From Anaspis maculata (lineage: Eukaryota > Arthropoda > Insecta > Coleoptera > Scraptiidae), in NCBI GenBank assembly GCA_949128115.1, contig OX421963.1, forward strand, positions 33,959,979 through 34,023,978: a stretch of DNA of 64,000 bases. The letters run 5' to 3'. Below, one piece after another: positions 22,401 to 33,042 of the stretch. Positions within the stretch are counted from its first letter, which is position 1; every line of letters begins with the position of its first letter. A program made the translations under genes and the position numbers. The notes below the pieces were generated by a model. That model worked only from the letters and a program-made list of their open reading frames with translations. It was not told where the DNA came from and did no database searches.

Positions 22401-24671
22401 CTACCGTGCACAAAACGGTCCATCTTGTCGGAGGTGGCTCGGATTTACGATCCGCTCGGCTTTCTGTGCCTTGTTGCATTTTTCGCCAAACATTTAATCC
22501 AACGGTTATGGAAACTTGGCCTTGATTGGGACGACACCCCTCCAGACATCGTATGTCAGCAGTGGTTGCGTTTTCAATCCGAGCTATCGCAACTTTCGCG
22601 GTTGCAAATTCCACGGCATACTTTTCCTTCGCCTGCAGACAGGTGCCAGTTGCACGCCTTTTGCGACGCATCTGAATCTGGGTACGCGAGCGTGTTGTAC
22701 GTTCGTTACCTTCGAAATGGTGTTCCCACCATTCGTCTCCTAACCGCCAAATCAAAGGTGGCTCCAGTCAAATTGCTGACCGTACCCCGTCTCGAATTGT
22801 GTGCAGCGGTCCTACTTTCCAATCTCGTTGCCTTCACCGTTGCAGCGCTCGCAGGAACCGTACAGTTCGATGCCATATTTGCGTGGACCGATTCTACGGT
22901 TGTTCTCAGCTGGCTGCGTTCCTCTTCGCACCGCTGGAAAACATTTGTTGCTCACCGTGTTGAGCATATTCAACAGCGTGTCCCGCCTCAGTGTTGGAGA
23001 CATGTCTCAACATCGGACAATCCCGCCGACCCAGCTTCGCGCGGATTGTTTCCCGAAGACATGCTTTCGTGCTCCCTCTGGTGGTCTGGCCCACCTTTTC
23101 TGTCATCAGCGGATGACACATGGCCGGATGACAAATTCTCCGTGTCCTCCCCAGACATTGCGTCTGAAGAGCGAAAGCTCGCTTTGGTCGTGCGTGTGCC
23201 GCAGCCGCCGCCGATTGACATCGACGACCTCTTTTTGCGCATATCCTCCTTACGGAAGATTCAGGGCGCTGTCGCCTATTTCTATCGGTTCTGCAAATGC
23301 AAGTCCGATGAGAAGTTCACAGGACCTCTCTCGGATACAGAACTCCATTTTGCCTTGTTGTACATTGTCAAACATGTACAGCAGAAGGTATTTGCCGTCG
23401 AAATCGCGTCGTTACGCAACGGCAAACCCTGTTCAAGACCCTTTCGAAAACTTTCACCCTTTCTCGATCGTGACGATGTTCTCCGCGTCGGCGGACGTTT
23501 GAAGCATTGTCATGAGTTGCCATTTGCAACCAGACACCCTGCTCTTCTTCCATCTCGTCACGTCTTGACAGGACTCGTCATTCGACAAGTTCATTCCCGA
23601 CATTGCCACCCGGGACTCAACAATACCTGCTATCTCCTGCAGCAAAATTTTTGGATATTGTCCACGCGACGCGCGGTACGGCACTATCTTGCATCGTGTT
23701 ACCGGTGCTTCCGGACTAAGCCGCAAACTTTTTCTCCCACCATGGGCGACCTCCCCTCGGCGCGAATTTCTCAGCTAAAACCTTTTAGCTGCGTCGGGCT
23801 CGACTATGGTGGCCCTTTTCCAATCCTCATGTCACGCGCTCGCGGTGTCAGAACTACGAAGGCGTACATCTGTCTTTTCGTGTGCTTCGCCACCAAGGCA
23901 TTGCACGTCGAGGTTGCCTCCGATCTCTCAACAGATGCTTTCCTCGCTGCCTTGCGCAGATTCATTGCCCGGCGCGGTCGTTGCTCTACCATCTATAGCG
24001 ACAATGGCACAAACTTTGTCGGAGCTCATAGGCAATTGACGATGTCAATGCAACTCGCCGCGGAATCCGAAGCCATCACTTGGCGCTTCATTCCTCCCTC
24101 CAGTCCCCACTTTGGCGGGCTGTGGGAAAGCGGCATAAAAGCTGTCAAAACTCATCTATCTCGCGTGATAGGTGATCAAATACTCACCTTTGAAGAGCTG
24201 ACCACGTTGGTCACCCAAGTTGAAGCGTTGCTCAACTCACGGCCACTTTCGGAGCTGAGCTCGGATCCAAATGATCTGTGCCCATTGACGCCTGGTCATT
24301 TTTTGACGCTCGAGCCGTTAACGGCCCCACCTGACCCAGATTTGTCCCACCTCAAGATCAGCAGGTTGTCGCGATGGCAGTTGGTCCAATCCATGCAACA
24401 GCGTTTCTGGGCGCGTTGGCGCGACGAATATCTACACACGCTGTACCAACGCGGCAAGTGGCACAAGTCACGTCACCTTGAATCCGCAGATGTGGGGTCT
24501 TTAGTCCTCATCAAGGACGAAAGCGCTCCCCCTCTGAAGTGGAGGTTAGGCAGAATTTCAAAACTCTTCCCCGGCAAAGATGGCATTTGTCGTGTCGCAG
24601 ATGTCCGTACTCAACGCGACGTTCTGCGACGCCCAATGGTCAAACTTTGTCCCCTCCCTTCAGGACAGTGA
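19473..24671 (+). CDS. BEL/Pao gag-pol polyprotein
   Basis: The frame is open from 19443; I prefer the Met at 19473 (ACAATGG context), giving about 1732 residues. Numbering from 19443: a gag-like DUF1759 region lies at about 128-280. Zinc knuckles follow, CSHCGARSHRVTAC (351-364) and CLNCLSTNHGAPKC (385-398), plus a CCHH motif at 404-416. A retropepsin-like segment has ALIDPASQ at 487-494. The reverse transcriptase has Asp822 and YVDD at 898-901. RNase H residues are Asp1075, Glu1118 and Asp1150. The integrase zinc finger is about 1384-1422, with catalytic Asp1454, Asp1520 and Glu1562, then a DUF5641-like C-terminus (1640-1735). The order gag-PR-RT-RH-IN is that of BEL/Pao. All catalytic residues are present, except that the protease motif reads DPA where D-x-G is usual. 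Confidence 0.95.
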   Translation: MDATLSSIAIAIARLEPLLEQGVTATTEPSLQPAFLATFDIAAEIYNGFKSTVNTAPLPSASEEQKATFLERTLRADSLYGKLAAVKASFANSEPTSSLSRQASQTWFETGRSNVRLPEIALPLFDGKLKSWPPYYDLFTALIHRNQSLSDIERFQYLISSLSGEPLSMVKHLPLTGDNYIIAFDSLVERYQNDRVLVTFYWQSMMNASSVTSDSAQALRHLVNTFNENLVALEQYPHIDLWDFTLSSMLLQKLDESTRKRFEVQSAGTPFPKYEDVKSFVLDQCKAFEATALNSKTQSNSRSTRANTVTVKPEVSRKSWASHTLVSQTSSAPATSHESACSHCGARSHRVTACKTFLSMSPNDRYLAVKQKRLCLNCLSTNHGAPKCPSSYSCRQCHARHHTLLHFPKPHRTAGHESPSSLSNPVELPQIVSPGLPENVANSVTNLASSLKAAHVLLATAIVHVRDRWGGYQSLRALIDPASQASFILDSCVRKLGLSPSNHNVPVFGLGLTPANSTCGTVTCQVKADDESLPIPELELIVLRRICGNLPDTALNPDQFHLNLSNLADPTWFKPGPIQVLLGADVYPSVVKEGIVSSGPSQPVAINTIFGWALLGPFQTPSKPLHSFLVCTPTGIDESLHKFWEVEEISSPSSKTRLSPDDERAEICFRDSVYRCPSGRFGVSLPFKRESPTFEHCRSMADRRWLAIERRLVRQDTLRDLYIAFMRDYLDLGHMTLLDAEPPDSEAYYIPHHPIVKIEDDKPKIRVVFDASAQAPNHLSLNETLLVGPKLQQDIAALLLQFRCEPIVFTCDIRQMYRQILISPEHRKYQLIRFRFSPDRPIETYQLNTITYGVSSAPFLAVRTLLHLAEQSASKFPLASQAIRRNLYVDDLLCGANSVESARELQTQLINLLQSGCFELRKWASNHPDVLQDIPLDHVRTQPSTFSDVADNTVKILGLQWQAATDTFSFTVHPNELPCTKRSILSEVARIYDPLGFLCLVAFFAKHLIQRLWKLGLDWDDTPPDIVCQQWLRFQSELSQLSRLQIPRHTFPSPADRCQLHAFCDASESGYASVLYVRYLRNGVPTIRLLTAKSKVAPVKLLTVPRLELCAAVLLSNLVAFTVAALAGTVQFDAIFAWTDSTVVLSWLRSSSHRWKTFVAHRVEHIQQRVPPQCWRHVSTSDNPADPASRGLFPEDMLSCSLWWSGPPFLSSADDTWPDDKFSVSSPDIASEERKLALVVRVPQPPPIDIDDLFLRISSLRKIQGAVAYFYRFCKCKSDEKFTGPLSDTELHFALLYIVKHVQQKVFAVEIASLRNGKPCSRPFRKLSPFLDRDDVLRVGGRLKHCHELPFATRHPALLPSRHVLTGLVIRQVHSRHCHPGLNNTCYLLQQNFWILSTRRAVRHYLASCYRCFRTKPQTFSPTMGDLPSARISQLKPFSCVGLDYGGPFPILMSRARGVRTTKAYICLFVCFATKALHVEVASDLSTDAFLAALRRFIARRGRCSTIYSDNGTNFVGAHRQLTMSMQLAAESEAITWRFIPPSSPHFGGLWESGIKAVKTHLSRVIGDQILTFEELTTLVTQVEALLNSRPLSELSSDPNDLCPLTPGHFLTLEPLTAPPDPDLSHLKISRLSRWQLVQSMQQRFWARWRDEYLHTLYQRGKWHKSRHLESADVGSLVLIKDESAPPLKWRLGRISKLFPGKDGICRVADVRTQRDVLRRPMVKLCPLPSGQ

Positions 24672-24775
24672 GCATTCTGTGTTTTCACTTCCGTCATTGT
24701 TTTCACTATGCTCTTTCTTTTTGTATCATGTTTGATTTCATTAATTTTTGAACTTTGAAAATACCCCGAGTGGTA

Positions 24776-24790
24776 TTTTGGTGGGGAGTA
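24776..24790 (+). promoter_or_regulatory. Polypurine tract
   Basis: TTTTGGTGGGGAGTA lies directly before the 3' LTR. The purine core GGTGGGGAG would prime plus-strand synthesis during reverse transcription. Confidence 0.8.
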
Positions 24791-25743
24791 TGTCTCGGCC
24801 CCGTTCATTGAAAACTGCATTCGTGTGCATTGAGGGTATGCAACCCAAAATATCCCTGTGTCGTCCAAGTCCTCACCCCTCACCCCCTGTTCGGTGTGCC
24901 TGGCACTTGGCTGTCAGGCGCAAGCGTAAACGAGCTCCAGCACTTTCTTCGGCCGTCTTCGGCATTCTTTCCGCTCGTGCCTTTGCCGCTTCGTTCGAAG
25001 CGGCGTTGATCTCCGTACGTCGAGCGGGAAGCCACGCCGTCTTTTTTTGGTCATCGTTCTCGCGGCCATCTTGTCGTGCCATCGGCGTACATTCGTACTC
25101 GACCAGAAGCCCATCCAAGGCCCATCGCGTCCGATAGTGACTCCTGGAGGAGCTCTGCAGCATCTCCAAGTCCAGAAAGCGGCAGTTTTCACCGCTTTCA
25201 CCGGGGAGCGGCTTGGATCAGCCAGCCGCACACAAAGCTCCAGTTTCGGACGGGATCGAGTCGTTCGTCCGCCATTTTGGTGACGAACACGGGCACTCGT
25301 GCATTTCACCAGGAAATCCACCACCAGAACGGCCATCCACCACGACGCCGCCTTCGGACTCCGCCAGGACGACGCCGCCACCGAATAAGATCCCGTAAGT
25401 TCCATATTTTCCATTGTTTTTACCATTTACCGTTTATTCCCGTTTGCCGGGGTGTATACCTTCAGTGCAGTTCGTCTCGTTTTCAGGACGCCACTCGGCG
25501 CCAGCGAATCTGCCCCCGATCAGAACCACTCGGATTTTTCATTTCATTTAATTCACATTGTTTTTTTTTATTGTTTTGTAATTCTGTCTGTTTGTGTTTT
25601 TTTCTTTGTTTTGCATTAAAGTTTTTGATGGTTGTTGTGAATTTTATTTCTGACTGTCGCTTGCTGCTTTCCTAATCCAAGAGTTATTGTTTTAATGCAG
25701 CCTTCATCGGAAGGCTGCCGTCTTTATGTGTACCGCGCTAACA
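24791..25743 (+). repeat. 3' LTR of the BEL/Pao element
   Basis: I found no base differing from the 5' LTR on reading both lines, and the long frames inside both LTRs translate identically. It is followed by the target duplication ATGAG and by the resumed minisatellite. Confidence 0.95.
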
Positions 25744-25790
25744 ATGAGGAAGATTGGAAATAATGGCAGATGGTTTGAGAGTCTCTTGAC
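25744..25790. repeat. 48-bp minisatellite, right part
   Basis: The interrupted fifth unit continues from ATGAGGAAGATTGG and is followed by the start of a sixth (TTTGAGAGTCTCTTGAC at 25774). Homology ends near 25790. Removing the retrotransposon and one ATGAG copy restores the array's period. Confidence 0.85.
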
Positions 25791-26467
25791 GAATCTAAGA
25801 GACCCAAAAGTGACAAGGGGTTTGAAGTTGATTTGGTCTTGAAGTATTTTGTAGTACTAGATTTCGAGCAACAGCAATTGCCTGTCACCTCATTCAATTG
25901 ATCGAATCGCCGTCCTCGCCATTCGTGATTCGCGGTCCCACCCCTCTCCAGCAATTTCCCAGGACCCCACAAAATAAATGAATAAGTACATTAACGTTGG
26001 ACGAGAGGGATGATGTCCCTTGGGTCCGTCTTTTACATACATATACAAAAATATACAAACTACGAAAATGTTACGTGATGTTGCAAAATTCACCAAGGCC
26101 CTTTTATTCTCGCAAATTCAACGAGCATCAACAAGATGAAATGCGGTCTGCTGCCCCGATTTTAAATGATGAGGCATGACAGGCACAAAGTGACACGGAT
26201 GTAAATAAATAAATCAAGCGGATCACAATGATGACATTAAATTTCAAGTAAAACAGAGAATCTCAATTAACAATACAAACAAAACAGTGAAGGTACGATA
26301 AAGTAACCCAAATCGCAAATAATTATCAACACAGTACAAACAATTCCAAAAACATGAGAGCATCTCCGTCTTGTAAAAACACCGCAAATTTGAAAATAAT
26401 GATAACCAGAAAACATTGTACAAAGCTGAGAATATTTAGGATATAAATGAATAAATATGAGAATATA
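25791..26467. other. Non-coding stretch, nothing recognised
   Basis: AT-rich intergenic DNA with short chance frames only. Confidence 0.4.
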
Positions 26468-28267
26468 CAGGGTGTCCCATAATTAGCGTGCAATACTTCA
26501 CCAGCAGATTCTGCGACCCAAACTAAGAAAAAAAGTTTCGATAAACATAGGTCGAAAAATGCTTCATAAGCGAGCTACAGCCCTCTAAAAGTGGTACCCT
26601 GAAGATGATTTTTATTTAATATCTGCGAAACTGTCAACAGCAAAATCATGAAATTTTGCACATCGGCCAATCTTTTCATGTCTAATAATATGTGAAAATA
26701 ACAATTTCAAAATTCTATCCAGAAATGGGTCAGACTGTGGGGGGTGGGGGGTAAAATCACCCCAACTTTTTCAAGTGCCGTTTTTTTGCAACTTTAGCAT
26801 AAAATTATGAAACCCCAAAGCATTTTGCAATAAAAATGTCTCCTTGCTCAACTTCGATAGGAAGCACCGTTCTCGAGTAAAATCGATTTGAAACTTACCC
26901 TACATGTCATAAAAATTCATAATGAAAATTACAAAAAATAAATAAAAATTGAGCGTAGGCCATGGAACACGACTTCTATGTTTGGGAAAAAAATAATCGA
27001 GACGGTGACAGGCCAGAGCATGACCATTACAGCAGCCATACACGAAGTGCATGTCTGCTAGCTCTTGGTTTTTGAAACATTCCATTTTTACAAAACAGTA
27101 CCCGCAATAAAACTTCTTTAATTAGCTTTAAGGGGTTTCTGATTCGACTAAAGAAGTTGTTGACGGGAACCGGTCTTATTTTATTTTTTTCGTCAAGTAG
27201 AAACTCCTCCAAAAAGAAAATGTACAAGCATTGCTATCAAATTTTGAAAATTTCCAATAAAATTTGAAAATTTTTGATTTTGATTTTTGAAAATTAGAAA
27301 ACTAGATAGCATCGACAATGCACATTTCCCCAAGAAAGTCGAATGCCAAATTTGAATTCTCTATTTTCAAAAAAAAAGTACCAAAAATGATTTCTCGTAG
27401 ACATGAAAAGGTGAATGAGTAGAAAACATTTTTGGTACCTTTTTTTTGGAATAGAAAGTTCAAATTTGGCATGCGACTTTCTTGGGGAAAGATGCATTGT
27501 CGATGCTATCTAGTTTTCTAATTTTCAAAAATCAAAATCAAAAATTTTCAATCATTTTTTTTTGAAATTTACAAAATTTGATAGCAATGCCCGTACATTT
27601 TTTCTTGGAGGAGTTTCTACTTGGCGAAAAAAATAAAATGAAAAATATTCCCGTCAACAACTTTTTTAGTCGCATCAGAAACCCCTAAAACACAACTTTC
27701 AAACACACTGTCACTCATGTCATGAATCTGTCACCCTGTCTTAATTATTTTTCCCCAAGCATAGCAGTCGTGTTCCATGGCCTACGCTCAATTTTTTTCT
27801 TTTTGTAATTTCATTATGAATTTTTATGACAGGTAGGGTAATTTTCAAATCGATTTTACTCGAGAACGGTGCTTCCGATCGGAGTTGAACAAGAGGACCT
27901 TTTTCATGCGAAATGCTTCAACGTTTCATAACTTCATGCTAAAGTTGCAAAAAAACGACACTTGAAAAAGTTGGGGTGATTTTACTCCCCACCCCCACAG
28001 TCTGACCCATTTCTGGATAGAATTTTGAAATTATTATTATTGCATATTATTAGACGTCAAAAGATTGGCCAATGTGCAAAATTTCATGATTCTGCTGTCA
28101 ACAGTTTCGAAAATATTGAATAAAATCCATCTTCAGGGTACTACTTTTAGAGGGCTGTAGCTCGCTTATGAAGCATTTTTCGACCTATGTTTATGGAAAC
28201 TTTTTTTCTTATTTTCAACCGTAGAATCTGCTGGTGGAGTATTGCACGCTAATTATGGGACACCCTG
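26468..28267. mobile_element. Palindrome B, 1.8-kb foldback element with CAGGGTG ends
   Basis: CAGGGTGTCCCATAATTAG at 26468 faces its exact complement ending CACCCTG at 28267, with TA directly outside on both sides. The arms pair almost to the centre (near 27390-27420). Matching blocks include GTCTGACCCATTTCTGG at both 26720 and 27990, and CCAAGAAAGTCGAATGCC facing GGCATGCGACTTTCTTGG. Single-base differences and small indels are spread along the arms. There is no coding frame across it. The sequence does not remain palindromic outside the TA, so these are true ends. TA flanks suggest a Tc1/mariner-type origin, as inference only. Confidence 0.88.
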
Positions 28268-28640
28268 TATAGAACAGACTAGCCTTATTATTACAGAGAT
28301 TACAGACACAAACACATCCGTGGATTTCTACGACGGACATGATTGCACCACCACCCGAGGTTTGGTTCGATCTATTCCTGTCTTTTTACCTATCGAGGCC
28401 GCAAGCGAGCCCTCTGACTGTTTTTGTGTTTCTCGCAGGTATAAAATGGTTATAAATAGAGGGAAGCTGTCAAAGAACAGAACCAAGTTCGTAAAGCTCA
28501 AGAAGGACGTCGCCTTGAGTTAAAAAAAGTTTTTTTTTTAGTTTGTTCGTCTCCTTATCGGCACTTCTTGTGCCATAGGAGTATGCTGCATTTTATTGAG
28601 TAAAGTACAATTTGAAAAATTCTGTTTAAAGAGTACAACA

Positions 28641-28717
28641 CCCAGACCTCCTGCCGGGAATTGAACCCGGGAGCTTCGCTTGCCGAGCAAACACGCAGCC
28701 TACTCGACTAGCGGGCC
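28641..28717 (-). repeat. tRNA-derived SINE head or tRNA pseudogene
   Basis: On the minus strand the text reads GGCCCGCTAGTCGAGTAGGC (A-box-like) and, about 35 bases on, CCCGGGTTCAATTCCCGG, a good B box with a T-arm stem. The 3' part (CAGGAGGTCTGGG) does not pair with the 5' GGCCCGC, so no acceptor stem forms and a functional tRNA is unlikely. A tRNA-derived SINE is the best explanation. Confidence 0.65.
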
Positions 28718-29523
28718 GTCTTAAGTGAAAAGAGGCATTTAAAAGAGATTTTTGAAAAACAAGATAGCAGACGCCATAAAGAGCTTAACAAAATTCTGGA
28801 AAGGCAACTGTATTATCTTGAAAGGGGAAAAGATAGTTTTAATAGTATAAATGAAATGGTATAAAATTTTAATGTTAGATAGATTCTACTTCTCATAATA
28901 AATAATTATTGGCTCGAGGACAAAAGAATTCACTTACTCATTTACTTAAGCTATTGAGGAATGACACTAGATAACGCCATTAAAATCATGGATTTTTGCA
29001 TCTCCACATTGATTCCTTTGATATGTTTGATTTGAAAACTGAAGCCACTTATTCAATAATGCAATGGAATTAGGCCTGAGCCACCGGAGCCCGAATGCCA
29101 GAGACAAAGTGCCGGCAACACCGGAACAATAAGCCTTGCTGCCCCAGTGCCACAGATAAAGACTGAAGAGTACGGCACAGAGCCGAAGGACTTAGAAAGG
29201 GTCTGATCGCGGAGCGGATCCTGGGCGTTTAGGGCGCCTTATCCTAGCAAACGACGGCAAAGCTAGACGACGGAAAATCACACGACGGTGACGTAATAAT
29301 TAGAAGAGCCGTGACTAACTGCGTATGGTAAAATCCCGGTGCCGTAATTAACGCCCGGGGCCTGCCAGAAGTCATCCCGGCGTGCAAGTCGGAGTGCGGG
29401 AAGGATTTCCGCCAGGAAGTGATTAATGCTACGCGCAATGCGTCGCCAGGAAGACTTTCACCTCGATCGGCGGGCCACATGTTTCCACCATCAACATCAG
29501 AACCAAGATCTGGAATATCGATT
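28718..29523. other. Non-coding stretch, nothing recognised
   Basis: The GC-richer text at 29080-29480 contains frames on the minus strand, without a recognisable domain. Confidence 0.35.
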
Positions 29524-30382
29524 GGACAAAAAGACTGTCGCTTTCGGTTTCTAATAAGTAGGTAATAATAATAAGGTATACCTACCAGTTATGGAAATCC
29601 GGCACACGTTTTTTTTTCAGATAAGTACCTACCATCTTAGGAGGCATGCGTCGCTTGAGCTTGAGAGGCGTAAGAACATAAGATTCTTTGTTGAGGTGAG
29701 CATCCAGAGGCATTTGTGTACGCTGTGTAGGGCTTCATTGCACAAAAATTGAGTACCTACAATTCTATATAGACTAGGATCATTTTTGAAAAAGTGGCCT
29801 GGAAAGTGGTTCTAGAGGCAAGTCATGTTAAAGTTTGGCAACATGTGTTTTAAGGGTATTTGGACTTCGCTAAATACTAAAACCATTGTTGCCAAGACGA
29901 ATTTTGCACCGGAAGCCCGCAATGGGGGGGTAAAGGGGGTGGAAGACCAAAAATCACCATTTTCCACCATTTTTGATACCGGGACTGAGACCTGTCATCA
30001 GTATGGGGTAAATTACATCGTATCTTGATTAACTGAGGTCTTATACTATCATTTTGACATGATTACTGTCAAAATTTCCATAGGGGGGCGACTGGTGGGG
30101 GGAAATGTTGACTGTTAAGATGATTCTTCTTTTCTCTTGATTTTGAGTGAATATATACTTGTTTGGTATCTTTTCCTATCAAGTTTCATATTCTCAGTTC
30201 AATTATGGTGTCAAAATTGCGATAGGAGCAAGTTTGAACAAGTTTTAGATGATAAAACATGTTTTTTTGTCAATATTTTTTTACCACTTTTAACTGTGGT
30301 ATTTATTGCAAATCGGCATTTTTTTCTCAAAATTCTTGCGTATTTCGTTAGTCTGGTCTATTTCACACAATACAGTCAAAAA
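29524..30382 (+). repeat. 859-bp tandem duplication, copy 1
   Basis: Starts GGACAAAAAGACTGTCGCTT. Every landmark recurs 859 bases downstream, including the GAGGCATGCGTCGCTTGAGC run and the ATGTTAAAGTTTGGC run. A few single-base differences (for example GACGAATTTT versus GCCGAATTTT) show that the copies have diverged slightly. Confidence 0.93.
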
Positions 30383-31241
30383 GGACAAAAAGACTGTCAC
30401 TTTCGGTTTCTAATAAGTAGGTAACAATAATAAGGTATACCTACCAGTTATGGAAATCCGGCACACGTTTTTTTTTCAGATAAGTACCTACCATCTTAGG
30501 AGGCATGCGTCGCTTGAGCTTGAGAGGCGTAAGAACATAAGATTCTTTGTTGAGGTGAGCATCCAGAGGCATTTGTGTACGCTGTGTAGGGCTTCATTGC
30601 ACAAAAATTGAGTACCTACAATTCTATATAGACTAGGATCATTTTTGAAAAAGTGGCCTGGAAAGTGGTTCTAGAGGCAAGTCATGTTAAAGTTTGGCAA
30701 CATGTGTTTTAAGGGTATTTGGACCTCGCTAAATACGAAAACCATTGTTGCCAAGCCGAATTTTGCACCGGAAGCCCGCAATGGGGGGGTAAAGGGGGTG
30801 GAAGACCAAAAATCACCATTTTCCACCATTTTTGATACCGGGACTGAGACCTGTCATCAGTATGGAGTAAATTACATCGTATCTTGATTGACTGTGGTCT
30901 TATACTATCATTTTGACATGATTACTGTCAAAATTTCCATAGGGGGGCGACTGGTGGGGGGAAATGTTGACTGTTAAGATGATTCTTCTTTTCTCTTGAT
31001 TTTGAGTGAATATATACTTGTTTGGTATCTTTTCCTATTAAGTTTCATATTCTCAGTTCAATTATGGTGTCAAAATTGCAATAGGAGCAAGTTTGAACAA
31101 GTTTTAGATGATAAAACATGTTTTTCTGTCAATATTTTTTCACCACTTTTAACTGTGGTATTTATTGCAAATCGGCATTTTTTTCTTAAAATTCTTGCGT
31201 ATTTCGTTAGTCTGGTCTATTTCACACAATACAGTCATGTA
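30383..31241 (+). repeat. 859-bp tandem duplication, copy 2
   Basis: Second copy of the unit above, with no spacer between the copies. From about 30670 to 31350 this copy also pairs with the inverted segment at 32345-33042. Short frames inside the unit are conserved between copies only because the DNA is nearly identical. Confidence 0.93.
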
Positions 31242-31480
31242 ACTGATGTGCCTTCAACTTTTAAAATATGGAAAAAATATTTTGTTGTGAAAACTGTTTG
31301 GCGCTACTTTTCAACTTTATTTTTTGCTATTATTTTATTGTATGATGAAAAACTGTGGTCCTCCACCCCATCATTATGAAGAAAACCTTAGCTGAGATAT
31401 TCTAGAATGTACTTTTTTTCAAAAGAAGAGTTTTTCATGTCAGAACCTGATGCCCAGTGGGCAAGAGTTCTCTCAGAGAG

Positions 31481-31960
31481 GCCTGAGATGTTCTATTGAG
31501 CTCGAGAAACGGTTACCTCTTCCAAACAGCTTTGATATGCCCTATTGAGATACAGAGAGGTTACCTTATTCCAACTTTTTTGTGATGTTCTCTTGAGCTC
31601 CAAATATGTTACTACTTTTGCACTTTTTTGAGATGTTCTATTAAGCTCCAAAGAGGTTACCTTTTTCCAACTTCTCTATGATGTCCTCTCAAGCTTCAAA
31701 GGTTACCTTTTCAGACCTTATTCAAAATGTTTTATAAAATTATAAAGCTCCAAAGGTTACCTTTGAGGTTACTATTCTCTAACTTCTCTGAGAAGTTCTA
31801 TTTCATCTCAAAAAAAATAATGATAATAATAATTTTCTTTGGTATGTTTGATTATGCTCTAAAAAAGGTTACCTATTTTGGATTTCCGTGAGATGATCTA
31901 TCAAACCTCCAAGAGAAGTTACCTTTTTCGAACGTCTTGGGCAGGTGTTCTCTACCATCA
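31481..31960. repeat. Degenerate ~49-bp minisatellite
   Basis: Units containing GAGATGTTCTATTGAGCTC, then AGAGGTTACC and TTCCAACTT, recur about every 49 bases. At least eight recognisable units become more degenerate to the right. The array forms most of the spacer between the tandem duplication and its inverted copy. Confidence 0.75.
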
Positions 31961-32344
31961 ACCTCTAAAAAAAAACAACTCCTCAAAATTTACGTTCATG
32001 AGATGTACCTATATTCGAAAAAGCCGCATTCCTCAAATAATACCCAGGGAAGAGGTAGAAGAGATTTTGAAATCGAATGTAATAAATGTGAATGATAAAA
32101 CCTATAATTGTATTATTCAACTTAACGTTTAGGGTAATGTATCTGCCTTCGATTACAGCAAGTTCTCTTCAGTTTCATAGCGTATTTTTTTCAAATTATA
32201 TAAATTATGATATTTCAATGCAAATCGGAGTTTTTTTCGACAATTCTTGCGTATTTTGTTAGTCTGGTGTATTTTACACAATACATTCACATACTGAGTG
32301 TGTCTTCACTTTTTAAAATATGAAAAACTTGAGTTTTGATTGAA

Positions 32345-33042
32345 CATACATCATACAGCAAAAAACAAAGTTGAAAAGTAGGGCCAAAGAATTTCCACAA
32401 AAAAATTTTTTTCTTCACATTTAAAAAAGTAGAGGCAAATCAATTGGATGCCTATATCATGGTAAATACATGAGACTAACGAACTACGCAAGAATTTTGA
32501 GAAAAAATGCCGATTTGCAGTGAAATAACACAGTTGGAAGACGTAAAAAAATATTGACAAAAAACATATTTTATCATGTAAAACTTGTTCAAACTCGCTT
32601 CTATTGCAATTTGAACACCATAGTTGAATAGGGAATATATAAATTAGTCGGAAACGATACCAAACATGTTTATATTTACTCAAAATCGAAAGACAAGAAG
32701 AATCATCTACACAGTCAACATTTCCCTCACCAGTCTTCCCCCTCTAGAAATTTTGAGTTCTAGAGGGGGGTTGAGTTTGAGAGAGAGTAGTTATGTCAAT
32801 ATGGTACTATAAGACCCCAGTGAATCAAGATATGATGCAATTCACTCCACGTTAATGACAGGTCGCAGTCCCGACATCAAAAATGGTGAAAAATAGTGAT
32901 TTTTGGTCTTCCCTCCCCTTTACCCCCCCATTGCGGGCTTCCGGTGCAAAATTCGGCTTGGCAACAATGGTTTTTGTATTCAGCGGGGTCCAAATACCCT
33001 TAAAACGTATGTTGCCAAACTTTAACATGACTTGCCTCTAGC
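32345..33042 (-). repeat. Inverted third copy of the 29.5-31.3 kb repeat
   Basis: The reverse complement matches about 30670-31350 (and 29811-30376 of copy 1), from the CATGTTAAAGTTTGGC run to the CTACTTTTCAACTTT run. It is more diverged than the two tandem copies are from each other, so the inversion is older than the tandem duplication. The segment 32215-32330 additionally resembles the end of the unit in direct orientation. Confidence 0.8.

Larger units (their letters stand above)
18271..25743 (+). mobile_element. Complete BEL/Pao LTR retrotransposon
   Basis: The element has two 953-bp LTRs starting TGTCTCGGCC and ending GCTAACA, a tRNA primer site, one long gag-pol frame and a polypurine tract. 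ATGAG precedes it (18266-18270) and follows it (25744-25748), a 5-bp target duplication typical of this superfamily. The two LTRs appear identical wherever I compared them, and the coding frame is uninterrupted. Both point to a very recent insertion that may still be competent. It sits inside the 48-bp minisatellite. No envelope-like frame follows pol. Confidence 0.96.
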
